Assembly (NCBI GenBank): GCA_003288255.1
Contig: CP026600.1
Span: forward strand, 2,170,001 to 2,234,000
Reading direction: 5' to 3'
Length of the DNA: 64,000 nt
From: Clostridiaceae bacterium 14S0207
Lineage (GTDB): Bacteria > Bacillota > Clostridia > Clostridiales > Clostridiaceae
The notes under the pieces were generated by a model that had not been told where the DNA came from, ran no database searches, and was given only the letters and a program-made list of their open reading frames with translations. Below, in pieces: positions 44,451 to 54,971 of this stretch (position 1 is its first letter; each line of letters begins with the position of its first letter). The position numbers were made by a program, and so were the translations under genes.

Positions 44451-45653
44451 ATGGAAATAAAGTTAGATATGATGCAAACAACTGCATTAGCGGTAGTAAT
44501 GTATTATTTTGGTGTTTGGTGCAAGAGTAAGTTGAAATTTCTAGAAAAATTCTGTATTCCTGCACCAGTAGTAGGCGGATTAATTTTTTCTATTTTACAT
44601 CTTATTTTAAGACAAACCAATGTACTTACCTTTGTTTTTGACAACACTCTACAAAAGCCCTTCATGATGGTATTTTTTACTACCATCGGTCTTGGTGCTA
44701 GCATTCAACTTATAAAAAAAGGTGGTATGCAAGTTATAACATTTTGGCTTATTTCTCTATTACTCTGTATTCTACAAAATACTCTTGGCATATTCTTAGC
44801 AAAATTAACTCATCAAAGTGCCCTTGTAGGATTACTTGCCGGATCTATAACTATGACTGGTGGTCATGGAACTGCTGGTGCTTTTGGTCCCGAATTCGAA
44901 CAAATTGGAGTCATGGGCGCTACAACCTTAGCTATGGCTGCTGCAACCTTTGGACTTGTTATTGGATCTTTAATGGGTGGTCCATTAGGCGAAAAACTTA
45001 TAGTAAATAGAGGATTAAAATCAAATGCATCAGAATATGAAGATAGCCAAATAACTATAGCTGAAAAAAAAGAAGAAGTATCTTACAGTGAATTATTTAA
45101 AACTTTAACTTTAATTTTTGTTTCTATAGGTCTTGGTGGTATTCTGGAATTCTTATTTAAAAAAATACACTTTACTTTACCATCCTATGTTAACGCTATG
45201 TTTGTTGCTGCAGTTATTTTAAATTTGGGGGAATCAACTGGAAAATGGCACATTAATCAAAAATGTTCAAACATACTAGGTAACATAGCTCTTAATATTT
45301 TTCTTTCATTAGCTTTAATAACTTTAGAATTATGGCAACTTGCAGCTGTTGCTGGTCCATTACTTGTAATTTTATTAGGTCAAACTTTATTAATGGTTTT
45401 ATTTGCCAGATTTATAACTTTTAACCTTTTAGGCAAAGATTTTGATGCTGCTGTTTTATCTGCAGGCCATTGCGGATTTGGCATGGGGGCCACTGCTAAT
45501 GGTATTGCTAATATGGATGCTATAAAAGAAAAATTTGGTCCTGCCCCAAGAGCCTACTTTGTATTGCCGATAGTAGGGGCATTTCTAATCGATATTACAA
45601 ATACTTTTGTAATAACCTTATTTGTAAATTTAATTAAACATTTAAAACTATAA
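44451..45653 (+). CDS. gltS: Sodium/glutamate symporter
   Basis: This 400-residue membrane protein imports glutamate with sodium. It has two halves with glycine-rich reentrant segments typical of GltS (SITMTGGHGTAGAFG near 132-146, and SAGHCGFGMGATANGIANM near 342-360). About ten hydrophobic helices are visible. It starts after GAGGGGGCATATTT and ends with a long perfect hairpin. Glutamate import fits the amino-acid-fermenting physiology suggested by neighbours. Confidence 0.94.
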   Translation: MEIKLDMMQTTALAVVMYYFGVWCKSKLKFLEKFCIPAPVVGGLIFSILHLILRQTNVLTFVFDNTLQKPFMMVFFTTIGLGASIQLIKKGGMQVITFWLISLLLCILQNTLGIFLAKLTHQSALVGLLAGSITMTGGHGTAGAFGPEFEQIGVMGATTLAMAAATFGLVIGSLMGGPLGEKLIVNRGLKSNASEYEDSQITIAEKKEEVSYSELFKTLTLIFVSIGLGGILEFLFKKIHFTLPSYVNAMFVAAVILNLGESTGKWHINQKCSNILGNIALNIFLSLALITLELWQLAAVAGPLLVILLGQTLLMVLFARFITFNLLGKDFDAAVLSAGHCGFGMGATANGIANMDAIKEKFGPAPRAYFVLPIVGAFLIDITNTFVITLFVNLIKHLKL

Positions 45654-45751
45654 GTTTCATAATTTTTTAATATACGTTGTAATTAAAATATAACAAAAAT
45701 CTTCAAAGTAATTTTTAATTTGAGCTTAGCTGTGAAATTTGATAAAAAAAC

Positions 45752-45797
45752 AAAAAACTTATTTAATTAAATAATGATTTAATTAAATAAGTTTTTT
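45752..45797. terminator. Perfect 21-bp hairpin between gltS and the unknown membrane-anchored gene
   Basis: The two 21-base arms (starting AAAAAACTTATTT and ending AAATAAGTTTTTT) pair without mismatch around the loop AATG. It is a bidirectional intrinsic terminator between converging genes. Confidence 0.9.
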
Positions 45798-45824
45798 ATT
45801 ATACCCTTTTTTCTTTATAATTTT

Positions 45825-46940
45825 TTAATTAATTTTTTTTATTGTGTTATTATACATTTTTCTAATTTTACTACTAATACCCTCTTCAATATTATAGACC
45901 CTAGCAATTACTCCAAATTTATAATCATCGGGTACATCTTTAAAAACAGATTCTCCTATTAATACAAGTTCCTCTTTTGAATTAATATAATAATCAAATT
46001 TTTCCATATACTTTTCATTACAATGAGCATCAAATTTAATTATTCCACCAACACTTGTAGTGTATTTCACCTTGTGAAAAAGAGGATCTTTACTAGCTGC
46101 AAATCCCACTTGTCTTGGATGATCAGTATTTCTTTTATCAGAATTATCATTTCTAGCCATCCAATACATTAGATAATAATCTCCTATTTTTGTTTGAACA
46201 TTACTTCCTCCTACACGATTATGCTTATAACCATGTAATGAAACCTCGGTTAAAGGATTATTTTTATACTTGTCTATATATTTTACTGTTTTCTTTACTT
46301 TATCTATTCTTATTTTATACCATCCACTATAACTATTTGGATTAGTCTCATAATTTATATCAGAATATAGCATCCAATAGTAAACATAACGTTTATCTTC
46401 TGAAATTTTTCTCGCTCCTACATCTTGCTCTATTTTTCTACCTTCCCATTTTTCTCTTGGTATAATTTCAAACTGAGATGTATTATATTGCATGAATTTT
46501 CCATTAGGTGTATTTGACCATGCTGCTCTTATTCCTCTTTTATTCGGTTCGGAAAGTCCATTATTAGAAGTATAAAATAATATATAAAAATCATCTGCTA
46601 CTTTTAAGGCATAGTGAACAGATGCCCATCCACCAGAATCACAATTCATAACATCACTTCTTTTTCCTACTTTTAAAGTTTCTAAATTAAAATCTCTTAC
46701 ACATGCCTTTTCAGGTTTAGGTCTTGCACTTATAGTATACATTTTAGCAATGTTATTTTTAGCAACTATTTTAAGGTTTTTATCTCTAAGCAAAGCTCCA
46801 AATGTCTCCCCTCCATTTGGTATAACAAGTTTTGCTTCAATAAGATTATGCTTAATATTCATATTATTTTTTATAGATATTCCAATTATAAATATAATAA
46901 CTATAGCAATAGTAATTTTTAAAATTCTATTTTTGTTCAT
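45825..46940 (-). CDS. Membrane-anchored protein of unknown function, possible five-bladed propeller
   Basis: I do not recognise this protein. I start it at the ATG after AGGGGGATAACC (371 residues) rather than six codons earlier. It has an N-terminal hydrophobic helix (about 7-22), so most of it is probably outside the cell. Repeated beta-rich blocks with Trp/Tyr (WASVHYALKVADDFYILFYT, YVYYWMLYSD, DYYLMYWMARND) recall the propeller fold of glycosidase families 43/68, but catalytic residues cannot be assigned. It stands alone. Confidence 0.6.
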   Translation of the reverse strand: MNKNRILKITIAIVIIFIIGISIKNNMNIKHNLIEAKLVIPNGGETFGALLRDKNLKIVAKNNIAKMYTISARPKPEKACVRDFNLETLKVGKRSDVMNCDSGGWASVHYALKVADDFYILFYTSNNGLSEPNKRGIRAAWSNTPNGKFMQYNTSQFEIIPREKWEGRKIEQDVGARKISEDKRYVYYWMLYSDINYETNPNSYSGWYKIRIDKVKKTVKYIDKYKNNPLTEVSLHGYKHNRVGGSNVQTKIGDYYLMYWMARNDNSDKRNTDHPRQVGFAASKDPLFHKVKYTTSVGGIIKFDAHCNEKYMEKFDYYINSKEELVLIGESVFKDVPDDYKFGVIARVYNIEEGISSKIRKMYNNTIKKIN

Positions 46941-47255
46941 GGTTATCCCCCTAAACATATAGTGTAATATACTTTTAAATTATACATATATTTTCATAAA
47001 TTGTAAACTTATATATAACAATATATTAACTTGTCAACTTTACATTAAATTCATATTTATTGAATAACTATTATATATCGTTATCAAAGTTATTATTTTT
47101 TAAAAACAAAAACATTACCTAAAATTATTTGTTCTACTTACTTTAAAGTAACATCTTCTTTAATTAAATATTTTTTTATTTTAACATTTAACGTCCTTAT
47201 TTCATAATATACCTTATGAAAATACCTTTTTAATATTTTATAAGGAGACATATTT
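46941..47255. other. Intergenic region upstream of the SsuA-like gene
   Basis: 315 AT-rich bases between divergent genes. It must carry both promoters, but no consensus pair stood out. I see no known riboswitch core here. Confidence 0.4.
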
Positions 47256-48284
47256 ATGAAGAAAAAATGGATTAAATCCTTGATATCCTCTGTTTTAATA
47301 GGAGTTTTTACTTTTTCTATGGTGGGATGTGGAAGTAAAACTTCTTCTTCAAAAACTCAAACGGTAAAATTAAATGAAGTTGTACGTTCAATTTTTTATG
47401 CCCCTATGTATGTAGCTATAAATAAAGGTTTTTTTAAAGAAGAAGGGTTAAAAATAGAGTTATCTACCGGTCAAGGTGCAGATAAAACTATGCAACAAGT
47501 TTTAAGTAAAACCTCAGATATTGGTCTTTGTGGCCCCGAACAAGCAATATATATATATAATCAAGGAAGAGAAGATTATCCTGTAGTTTTTGGACAATTA
47601 ACTCAAACTGATGGATCTTTCTTATTTGGTAAAAAAGAAGAAAAAGACTTCAATTGGAAGAATTTAAAGGGTAAGAAAGTTATAGGTGGCAGACCTGGTG
47701 GTATGCCAGAAATGGCTTTTGAATATGCCCTAAAAAAACATGGATTAACTCCTAAGAAGGATGTAGATATTATTACCAACATTGCTTTTAATGCTACTGC
47801 TGGTGCTTTTAAAAGTGGAAATGAAGATTATGTAACTTTATTTGAACCGACTGCTAGTTTAATGCAAAAACAAGGTGGTGGCCATATAGTAGCCTCTATA
47901 GGTGAATCCTTAGGTTCAATACCTTATACTTGCTTCTTCTCCACTAAATCTTATATTAGGAAAAATCCTGAATTAGTTCAACATTTCTTAAATGCAATTT
48001 CTAAAGGTCAACAATGGCTATACAGTCACTCAGATGAAGAAATAGTTGATACTATAAAATCATTTTTCCCTGGAAATGATATTGATACATTAATTGGATC
48101 AGTAAAAAATTATAAGAAACTTAATAGTTATGCTAAACAACTTACTTTAAAAGAAGAGGACTTAAACAAATTAATGGATATAATAGAATCGTATAATAAA
48201 GACTTAATTAAAAAAAGACCTCCATTTAATAAGATAGTAGATAATTCCTTTGCAGAAAAAGTAACACAAAATACTAAAAAATAG
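47256..48284 (+). CDS. SsuA/NMT1-like ABC transporter substrate-binding lipoprotein
   Basis: This 342-residue extracellular receptor has a lipobox ending at Cys25 (SMVGC). The mature part fits the NMT1/SsuA/TauA family: YAPMYVAINKGFFKEEGL near 45-62, GGRPGGMPEMAFEYALKKHG and the hinge motif LFEPTA. Ligands of this family include sulfonates, nitrate, pyrimidine precursors and aromatic acids; the ligand here is not clear. Its ATPase and permease genes appear to be those at 52936-54487, beyond an inverted gene. Confidence 0.88.
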   Translation: MKKKWIKSLISSVLIGVFTFSMVGCGSKTSSSKTQTVKLNEVVRSIFYAPMYVAINKGFFKEEGLKIELSTGQGADKTMQQVLSKTSDIGLCGPEQAIYIYNQGREDYPVVFGQLTQTDGSFLFGKKEEKDFNWKNLKGKKVIGGRPGGMPEMAFEYALKKHGLTPKKDVDIITNIAFNATAGAFKSGNEDYVTLFEPTASLMQKQGGGHIVASIGESLGSIPYTCFFSTKSYIRKNPELVQHFLNAISKGQQWLYSHSDEEIVDTIKSFFPGNDIDTLIGSVKNYKKLNSYAKQLTLKEEDLNKLMDIIESYNKDLIKKRPPFNKIVDNSFAEKVTQNTKK

Positions 48285-48290
48285 TTTAAT

Positions 48291-48328
48291 AAAACACTCT
48301 GTAAAAATAAAATTTTACAGAGTGTTTT
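48291..48328. terminator. Bidirectional terminator between SBP gene and activase gene
   Basis: AAAACACTCTGTAAAA and TTTTACAGAGTGTTTT form a perfect 16-bp stem around a short loop. It lies between converging genes. Confidence 0.9.
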
Positions 48329-48335
48329 TAGTAAT

Positions 48336-51300
48336 TTAATCTTCAGATTTAGTAGATGCAGCTTCATTATATGCAACCACTACTTCTTGTAACGTTTTGT
48401 CTGATTCTAAATTTTTAAATGCTGTAGATAGCATAAGCTTTATACGATTAATTTGATTTACTTCACTAGCTCCTGGATCATAATCAATTGGAGTTATATT
48501 AGATTTGGGATATCTCTTTTTAAGTGCTTTTATCATACCTTTACCTGTTACGTGATTAGGAAGACATGCAAACGGTTGTGTGCAAATAATATTATTTACA
48601 CCATTTTCTAAAAGCTCTACCATTTCTGCCGTTAAAAACCATCCCTCCCCTGTTTGATTCCCTAAGGATAATATGTTTTTAGCTCCATTGGCTAATTGTT
48701 GTATAGTTTTAGGGGAAGAAAATTTTTTACTTTGATTTAATGTCTCTTTTAAAAATTTTCTATATCTTTCTATATATTTAATAGCTATATTACATCCTAT
48801 TTTATTTATATATTTTCCCCCTAAATATTCATATTTAAAGTTAGAATTATATGCACAATATAAAAAGAAATCAATGAGATCTGGTACAACTGCCTCTGCA
48901 CCTTCTTTTTCTATAATGTCTACCACATTATTATTAGCATCTGGATGAAATTTAACTAAAATTTCTCCAACAACTCCTACTTTAGGTTTCTCTACATTAT
49001 TTATCTCTAAATTATCAAATTCTTTTACTATGTTAAATATATTATCAGTAAACTGCTTAAATTTAGTATGCTTAACAGCTTCTATACATATTTTATTCCA
49101 CTTATTATATAGATTATTAGCTGATCCTTTTATACTTTCATATGGCCTAACTCTATATAGACATCTCATAAATAAATCTCCATAAACAAGCGCCATTAAA
49201 CTTTTTTTAACCATAGACAAATTAAATCTAAAACCTGGGTTCTTTTCTATACCACAAGGATTTAAAGAAATTACCGATATTTTTTCCATATTAGTTTCTT
49301 TTAATGCCTTTCTTAAAAAAGAAATGTAATTAGTAGCTCTACATCCTCCCCCTGTTTGAGATAGTATAACAGATGTATTATTTAAATCATATTCACCAGA
49401 CTTTAATGCTTTCATTATTTGTCCAATAGTAATAATGGATGGGTAACAAGCATCATTGTTTACATACTTTAACCCTTCTTCTACGGCTTTCTCATCCACT
49501 TTTGGTAATACCTTAATATTATATCCTTCAGAATTTAATGCACTTTCTACTAATTTAAAATGTATTGGTGACATTTGAGGACATAAAATAGTATGATTTT
49601 TTCTCATTTTTTTAGTAAAAACTACTTTATTTACATATTTTAAATCCTGATTTTTATCTAAATGCCTTATACCCTTTTCTTTTCTTTCTTCTATTGCAGC
49701 TTTTAAAGATCTAATTCTTATTCTAGCAGCACCTAAATTATTTACCTCATCTATTTTAAGTAATGTATAAATCTTGCCTTGGTTCCTTAGAATTTCATCA
49801 ACTTGATCTGTAGTTACAGCATCTAATCCACATCCGAAAGAATTTAATTGTATTAACTCTAAATCATCTCTATTCGCAACAAACGCTGCTGCTTTGTAAA
49901 GCCTTGTATGATACATCCATTGATCTACCACTCTTAATGGTCTACTTAAATCTGAAAAGTCACTAACTGAATCCTCAGTTAATACAGGCATATTATAGGA
50001 AGTTATTAAACTTGCTATACCATGATTTATTTCAGGATCTAAATGATATGGTCTACCACAAAGTACTACACCTGTTAAATTATTTTCTTTTATATATTCT
50101 AATGTTTCCTTGGCTTTATTTCTTATTTCTTCCCTAAACTTATTATCTTCCATAATTGACTTTTTTAAGGCTAACTTAATCTCGGTTTTACTTATACCAA
50201 ACTCATTAAAAACTTCATACAACCTTTTTTCCAATTTATTTATATTATGTAAAGCTAAAAATGGATTCATAAATTTAATATTTTTTTCTTTTAAAATTTC
50301 CATGTTATTTTTAATAACCTCTGGATAAGAAGTTACCATAGGACAGTTATAGTGATTATCACAATTTTTATCTTCTAAGTTCTCATATACAACACAAGGA
50401 TAAAATATAGTTTTAATTCCTCTTTCCACAAGATTCATAATATGCCCATGTGTTAATTTCGCAGGATAACATGCTGATTCAGATGGAATAGTATCCATAC
50501 CTTTTTCATAAATACTTTTAGAAGAACGAGTAGATAATTGAACTCTAAATCCTAATTCAGTTAAAAATGTAAACCAAAATGGATAATTTTCATACATATT
50601 TAATACCCTTGGTATACCAATTGTTCCTCTCTTAGCCTCATTTTCTTTTAATGGAACATAACTAAAGAGTCTTTTATACTTATATTCAAACATATTAGGC
50701 AATAAATTTTTAGTACATTCCTTTCCTAATCCTCTTTCACACCTATTTCCTGTAATAAATTTTCTATCTCCAAAATCATTTATAGTTAAAAGACAATTAT
50801 TAGGGCATTTTCCACAACGCTTCAAATTTACTTGCGATTTAAAGTTATTTAATTCATCTTCCTTTAAAATAGTAGTATTATAACCTTTCTTATATCGTTC
50901 CCTTGAAATTAATGCTGCCCCAAAAGCTCCCATAATCCCTGAAATGTCGGGTCTTATAGCTTTTCTCTTAGAAATTAATTCAAAACTTCTTAAAACTGCA
51001 TCATTATAGAAGGTTCCTCCCTGAACTATAATTTTACTACCCATTTCCTTTGAATCTCTTATTTTTATAACCTTATATAAAGCATTTTTTATTACTGAAT
51101 ATGAAAGTCCAGCAGAAATATCACCTATACTAGCCCCTTCTTTTTGTGCTTGTTTAACTCTTGAATTCATAAAAACAGTACATCTTGAGCCTAAATCAAC
51201 AGGATGTTGACTTAAAAGGGCCTTTTTCACAAATTCCTCTATTTCAATATCTAAAGATTGAGCGAAACTTTGTATAAAAGAACCACATCCTGAAGAACAT

Positions 51301-52634
51301 GCTTCATTTAGCATAATACTTTCAATTACCCCATCTTTTATTTTTAAGCACTTCATATCTTGTCCGCCAATATCCAATATAAAGTCAACACCATCTAAAA
51401 AGAAATTAGCTCCTTTAAAATGAGCTACTGTTTCAATTTCCCCTATATCTATCTTTAATGCTTCTTTTAAAAGTCCTTCTCCATATCCTGTAACTGCAGA
51501 ATTTCTTATTATAGCTCCACTTGGTAGTATAGAATAAATTTCTTTTAAAATTTTAATAGTAGATTCTAATGGATTTCCCTTATTACTATTATAATAAGAA
51601 TATAATAGTTCTCCATCTTTGGAGATTACTGCTGCCTTAGTCGTCGTTGAACCGGCGTCTATTCCTAAAAAACAATCCCCTCTATAAGTTTTCAAATCTT
51701 TTCTTTTTACTTTATATTTTTCATGTTCTTTTTTAAATTTATCATATTCCTCTTTTGATTTAAATAATGGAGGCAACAAACTTATACTTTCCGTTAAATC
51801 TGAATCCATATTATTTAATCTTTTTAATAACTCACTAAAATCAATTTCATTACTATTTTTAGCATTTAAGGCAGCTCCTAAAGCTACATATAATTGTGAA
51901 TTATTAGGAAAAATTATGTTTTCATCAGAAAGATTTAAGGTCTCAGTAAAACGTTTTCTTAATTCTGATAAAAAGAATAAAGGTCCTCCTAAAAAAGCTA
52001 TCCTTCCCTTTATAGGTCTACCACAAGCTAGTCCACTAATTGTTTGGGTTACTACAGCTTGAAATATAGATGCTGCTATATCTTCCTTTTTAGCACCTTC
52101 ATTTAAAAGAGGTTGTATATCTGTTTTAGCAAAAACTCCACATCTTGCAGCAATAGGATATATGACTTTATGATTTTTAGAAAGTTCATTAAGTCCTATT
52201 GGATCGGTTTGTAATAACGTTGCCATTTGATCTATAAACGCTCCCGTACCTCCCGCACAAGTACCATTCATCCTCTGTTCTATACCATTTGTAAAATAAG
52301 TTATTTTAGCATCTTCTCCGCCTAATTCTATAGCTACATCTACCCCCTGTAGCTTTGTTTCTATAGCGGTAGTACATGCTATAACCTCCTGTACAAATTC
52401 TAAATCTAGCCACTTAGAAATAGAAAGCCCGCCCGAACCTGTAACGGCAACTTTAAGTTCTTTATCTCCAATACTTTTATAACATTCTTTTAAAACATTA
52501 TGTACAGTAATTTTTATATCTGAAAAATGCCTCTTATATTTAGAATAAATAATATTATCTTTGTAGTCCAACAAAACTACTTTTACTGTAGTAGATCCTA
52601 CATCTAAACCCAACTTAAAATTTTGTTTCATCAT
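48336..52634 (-). CDS. Large acyl-CoA dehydratase activase-like protein (double BcrAD/BadFG ATPase plus DUF2229)
   Basis: This 1432-residue protein has two ASKHA ATPase modules. The first has [15 protein letters not shown] (8-22), [12 protein letters not shown] and [15 protein letters not shown]. The second has [15 protein letters not shown] (about 324-338), [14 protein letters not shown] and [16 protein letters not shown], the cysteine region that carries the dimeric 4Fe-4S cluster in known activators. CGKCPNNC near 604-611 starts the DUF2229 region; a 2-hydroxyacyl-CoA dehydratase-like part follows. Known activators drive ATP-dependent electron transfer to dehydratases. The substrate of the long form is unknown. 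Confidence 0.88.
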   Translation of the reverse strand: MMKQNFKLGLDVGSTTVKVVLLDYKDNIIYSKYKRHFSDIKITVHNVLKECYKSIGDKELKVAVTGSGGLSISKWLDLEFVQEVIACTTAIETKLQGVDVAIELGGEDAKITYFTNGIEQRMNGTCAGGTGAFIDQMATLLQTDPIGLNELSKNHKVIYPIAARCGVFAKTDIQPLLNEGAKKEDIAASIFQAVVTQTISGLACGRPIKGRIAFLGGPLFFLSELRKRFTETLNLSDENIIFPNNSQLYVALGAALNAKNSNEIDFSELLKRLNNMDSDLTESISLLPPLFKSKEEYDKFKKEHEKYKVKRKDLKTYRGDCFLGIDAGSTTTKAAVISKDGELLYSYYNSNKGNPLESTIKILKEIYSILPSGAIIRNSAVTGYGEGLLKEALKIDIGEIETVAHFKGANFFLDGVDFILDIGGQDMKCLKIKDGVIESIMLNEACSSGCGSFIQSFAQSLDIEIEEFVKKALLSQHPVDLGSRCTVFMNSRVKQAQKEGASIGDISAGLSYSVIKNALYKVIKIRDSKEMGSKIIVQGGTFYNDAVLRSFELISKRKAIRPDISGIMGAFGAALISRERYKKGYNTTILKEDELNNFKSQVNLKRCGKCPNNCLLTINDFGDRKFITGNRCERGLGKECTKNLLPNMFEYKYKRLFSYVPLKENEAKRGTIGIPRVLNMYENYPFWFTFLTELGFRVQLSTRSSKSIYEKGMDTIPSESACYPAKLTHGHIMNLVERGIKTIFYPCVVYENLEDKNCDNHYNCPMVTSYPEVIKNNMEILKEKNIKFMNPFLALHNINKLEKRLYEVFNEFGISKTEIKLALKKSIMEDNKFREEIRNKAKETLEYIKENNLTGVVLCGRPYHLDPEINHGIASLITSYNMPVLTEDSVSDFSDLSRPLRVVDQWMYHTRLYKAAAFVANRDDLELIQLNSFGCGLDAVTTDQVDEILRNQGKIYTLLKIDEVNNLGAARIRIRSLKAAIEERKEKGIRHLDKNQDLKYVNKVVFTKKMRKNHTILCPQMSPIHFKLVESALNSEGYNIKVLPKVDEKAVEEGLKYVNNDACYPSIITIGQIMKALKSGEYDLNNTSVILSQTGGGCRATNYISFLRKALKETNMEKISVISLNPCGIEKNPGFRFNLSMVKKSLMALVYGDLFMRCLYRVRPYESIKGSANNLYNKWNKICIEAVKHTKFKQFTDNIFNIVKEFDNLEINNVEKPKVGVVGEILVKFHPDANNNVVDIIEKEGAEAVVPDLIDFFLYCAYNSNFKYEYLGGKYINKIGCNIAIKYIERYRKFLKETLNQSKKFSSPKTIQQLANGAKNILSLGNQTGEGWFLTAEMVELLENGVNNIICTQPFACLPNHVTGKGMIKALKKRYPKSNITPIDYDPGASEVNQINRIKLMLSTAFKNLESDKTLQEVVVAYNEAASTKSED

Positions 52635-52935
52635 ATGAAATCCCCCCTAATTTCTATGTAAGTCCATAAAAAACAAAAAACTTTTTTCTTTAAAATCTTA
52701 TACCATAGATGTCTCTTATACAAGATATACTATTTAAATATATTTATTATACCTCTATATTAAAGTTTGTTAATAGTTATTTAATTAAATCAAGAGAATT
52801 AACAAATATCACTTAAAAATCATAGTTTATTATATGATTATAAAAAATATTTAGCTAGATTGCAGCTCATTCATTAAATAACTTTACAACAAATGTAGCC
52901 TTAATACAAAGCTCATATAAAAAGGAGTGAATACA

Positions 52936-53694
52936 ATGATAAAAGTTGATAATATATGCATGACTTATCACACTTTAAAAGGAGAAACATCAGCACTTAA
53001 AGACATAAAATTCAACGTAGAAGAAGGAGAATTTTTAAGCATTATAGGTCCATCTGGCTGTGGAAAATCAACAATTTTGAATATTATTGCTGGATTACTA
53101 TCTCCATCTTCCGGGAAAATTTATATAGATAATAAAGAAATAAAAAATTGTAACAACTCTATAGGATATATGTTTCAAAAAGATCAGCTATTTCCTTGGC
53201 TTACAGTATATCAAAATGTATGTCTAGGGCTTAAAATCCAAAAAAATTTAACCGAAATAAACAAAAAATATATAGATAAACTATTAAAAAATTATGGTTT
53301 GTGGGAATTTAAAAACCATCATCCTCAACAACTTTCTGGTGGTATGCGCCAAAGGGTAGCTCTAATTAGAACCTTAGCTACAAATCCTAAAGTACTTCTA
53401 TTAGATGAACCATTTTCTGCATTAGATTATCAAACTAGACTTAATATTAGTGATGAAATTTATAAAATTATTAAACTTGAAAATAAAACTGCTATCATGG
53501 TAACACATGATATTTCTGAAGCGGTATCTATGTCTAATCGAGTATTAGCATTATCTAACCGTCCTGCAACTATAAAAAATAACCTTAAAATAAAATTTAA
53601 AGATGAATTTAGTACTCCTTTAAAAAGAAGACAAGCACCTGAATTTAGTAATTATTTTAATATATTATGGAAGGAGTTGAATCATCATGAATAA
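52936..53694 (+). CDS. SsuB-like ABC transporter ATP-binding protein
   Basis: This 252-residue ATPase energises the importer with the downstream permease. I choose the ATG at 52936; the in-frame GTG at 52927 is part of the AAAGGAGTG ribosome binding site. Walker A is GPSGCGKS, the Q-loop MFQKDQLFPWLTV fits the nitrate/sulfonate/taurine subfamily, the signature is LSGGMRQR and Walker B VLLLDEPFSALD. It overlaps the permease gene by eight bases, so the two are translationally coupled. Confidence 0.93.
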   Translation: MIKVDNICMTYHTLKGETSALKDIKFNVEEGEFLSIIGPSGCGKSTILNIIAGLLSPSSGKIYIDNKEIKNCNNSIGYMFQKDQLFPWLTVYQNVCLGLKIQKNLTEINKKYIDKLLKNYGLWEFKNHHPQQLSGGMRQRVALIRTLATNPKVLLLDEPFSALDYQTRLNISDEIYKIIKLENKTAIMVTHDISEAVSMSNRVLALSNRPATIKNNLKIKFKDEFSTPLKRRQAPEFSNYFNILWKELNHHE

Positions 53695-54487
53695 CCCTAT
53701 AAGTACAGAACATCAAAAATATTTATTAGGTGTAAAAAAAGATCATAGAAAAGTAGCGTTTACAAGAATTATGATTTTAATAGTTTTATTTGGTCTTTGG
53801 GAAATAGCTGGTGATTTAAAGTGGATAGATCCATTTTTGATTAGTACCCCCTCCCGTATGGTAAAAAGTTTAATTAAAATATATAATGAAGGAACTTTAT
53901 TTAGACACATATTAGTAACTTGTGGCGAAACTATAATAGGATTCTTACTTGGGACTATATTAGGTACTTTAATAGCTATCTTGCTTTGGTGGTCGGACTT
54001 TTTATGTAGGGTATTAGACCCTTATCTAGTTGTATTAAATGCACTTCCTAAGATAGCACTTGCTCCAATAATTATTTTTTGGGTAGGTAATGGAATTAGT
54101 GCCATAGTAGTAATTGCTCTTTTAATATCTATCGTAGTTACTATTATAAGTGTACTATCAGGCTTTAAAGAAGTAGATAAAGATAAAATTAAACTTATGA
54201 AAACTTTTGGAGCTAACAAATTTCAAATTCTAAAACATTTAATTATTCCCGCTTCTATTCCTACCTTAATATCCGCATTAAAAATTAATGTGGGATTATC
54301 CTGGGTCGGTGTAATAATGGGTGAATTCCTTGTTGCAAAGGAAGGTTTAGGCTTTTTAATAGTTTATGGTGGTCAAATTTCAGACTTAGATATGGTTATG
54401 ATGGGCGTTATTGTCCTTTCTATTTTAGCTTATTTAATGTATGCTGGTGTTTCTCTCCTTGAAAAAAAATTTAATTCTAATATGTAA
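53687..54487 (+). CDS. SsuC-like ABC transporter permease
   Basis: This 266-residue membrane subunit has about six helices and the BPD_transp_1 coupling loop FGANKFQILKHLIIPASIPTL near 176-196. It overlaps the ATPase gene. No binding-protein gene follows; the matching SBP is at 47256-48284, on the same strand but 4.6 kb upstream, past an inverted gene. Confidence 0.93.
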   Translation: MNNPISTEHQKYLLGVKKDHRKVAFTRIMILIVLFGLWEIAGDLKWIDPFLISTPSRMVKSLIKIYNEGTLFRHILVTCGETIIGFLLGTILGTLIAILLWWSDFLCRVLDPYLVVLNALPKIALAPIIIFWVGNGISAIVVIALLISIVVTIISVLSGFKEVDKDKIKLMKTFGANKFQILKHLIIPASIPTLISALKINVGLSWVGVIMGEFLVAKEGLGFLIVYGGQISDLDMVMMGVIVLSILAYLMYAGVSLLEKKFNSNM

Positions 54488-54557
54488 CTTATGATTAAAA
54501 TATCTCATATTGGGAAACATTTAGATATGAATCCATAGTAAACTAAAGGAGGAAAAT

Positions 54558-54914
54558 ATGAGTTACTTTAAAAAAGCTAACGACCTCTATAATGCAAAAG
54601 AGTATAAAAAAGCTATTTACATGTATAAAAAAGCCTTAGATATGAATGAAAACGAATCTGGCTCTCTTTATAATACAGCTGTTTGCCACATAAAGTTAAA
54701 AAACTATGAAAAAGCCATAGAATTTTTACGAAATGCTGTTCACATAAAACAAGACAGTAGATATATATTTAACTTGGCCTATTGTTATGCAATGTTAAAC
54801 AATAATCCTAAATCCTTATATTATTTTAATTTGGCTTGGAGTTTAGACAATGATGATAAAGATTGTGAAAAAGCCATAAAACTTATTTTAGATAATTTTA
54901 GAAAATCTAAATAA
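54558..54914 (+). CDS. TPR repeat protein
   Basis: This 118-residue protein consists of about three tetratricopeptide repeats: YFKKANDLYNAKEYKKAIYM, GSLYNTAVCHIKLKNYEKAI and RYIFNLAYCYAMLNNNPKSL. Such proteins act as binding scaffolds; no partner can be named. It has a strong AAAGGAGGAAA ribosome binding site and lies 70 bases after the permease gene, so it may share its transcript, but a role in transport is not implied. Confidence 0.85.
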   Translation: MSYFKKANDLYNAKEYKKAIYMYKKALDMNENESGSLYNTAVCHIKLKNYEKAIEFLRNAVHIKQDSRYIFNLAYCYAMLNNNPKSLYYFNLAWSLDNDDKDCEKAIKLILDNFRKSK

Positions 54915-54919
54915 TATTA

Positions 54920-54946
54920 AAGACTGTGTTTTTTATACACAGTCTT
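54920..54946. terminator. Bidirectional terminator between TPR gene and deacetylase gene
   Basis: AAGACTGTGT pairs with ACACAGTCTT around a T-rich loop, between converging genes. Confidence 0.8.
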
Positions 54947-54971
54947 CTTATTACTGATTATATTATACTTT

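Noticed and set aside
46941-47255. TPP or other riboswitch before the SsuA-like gene
   Set aside because: No CTGAGA or ACCTGA-type core, nor other known aptamer core, was found.
48128-48376. 82-residue minus-strand frame overlapping the SBP and activase ends
   Set aside because: It spans the bidirectional terminator and is antisense to the SBP gene; leucine-rich antisense composition only.
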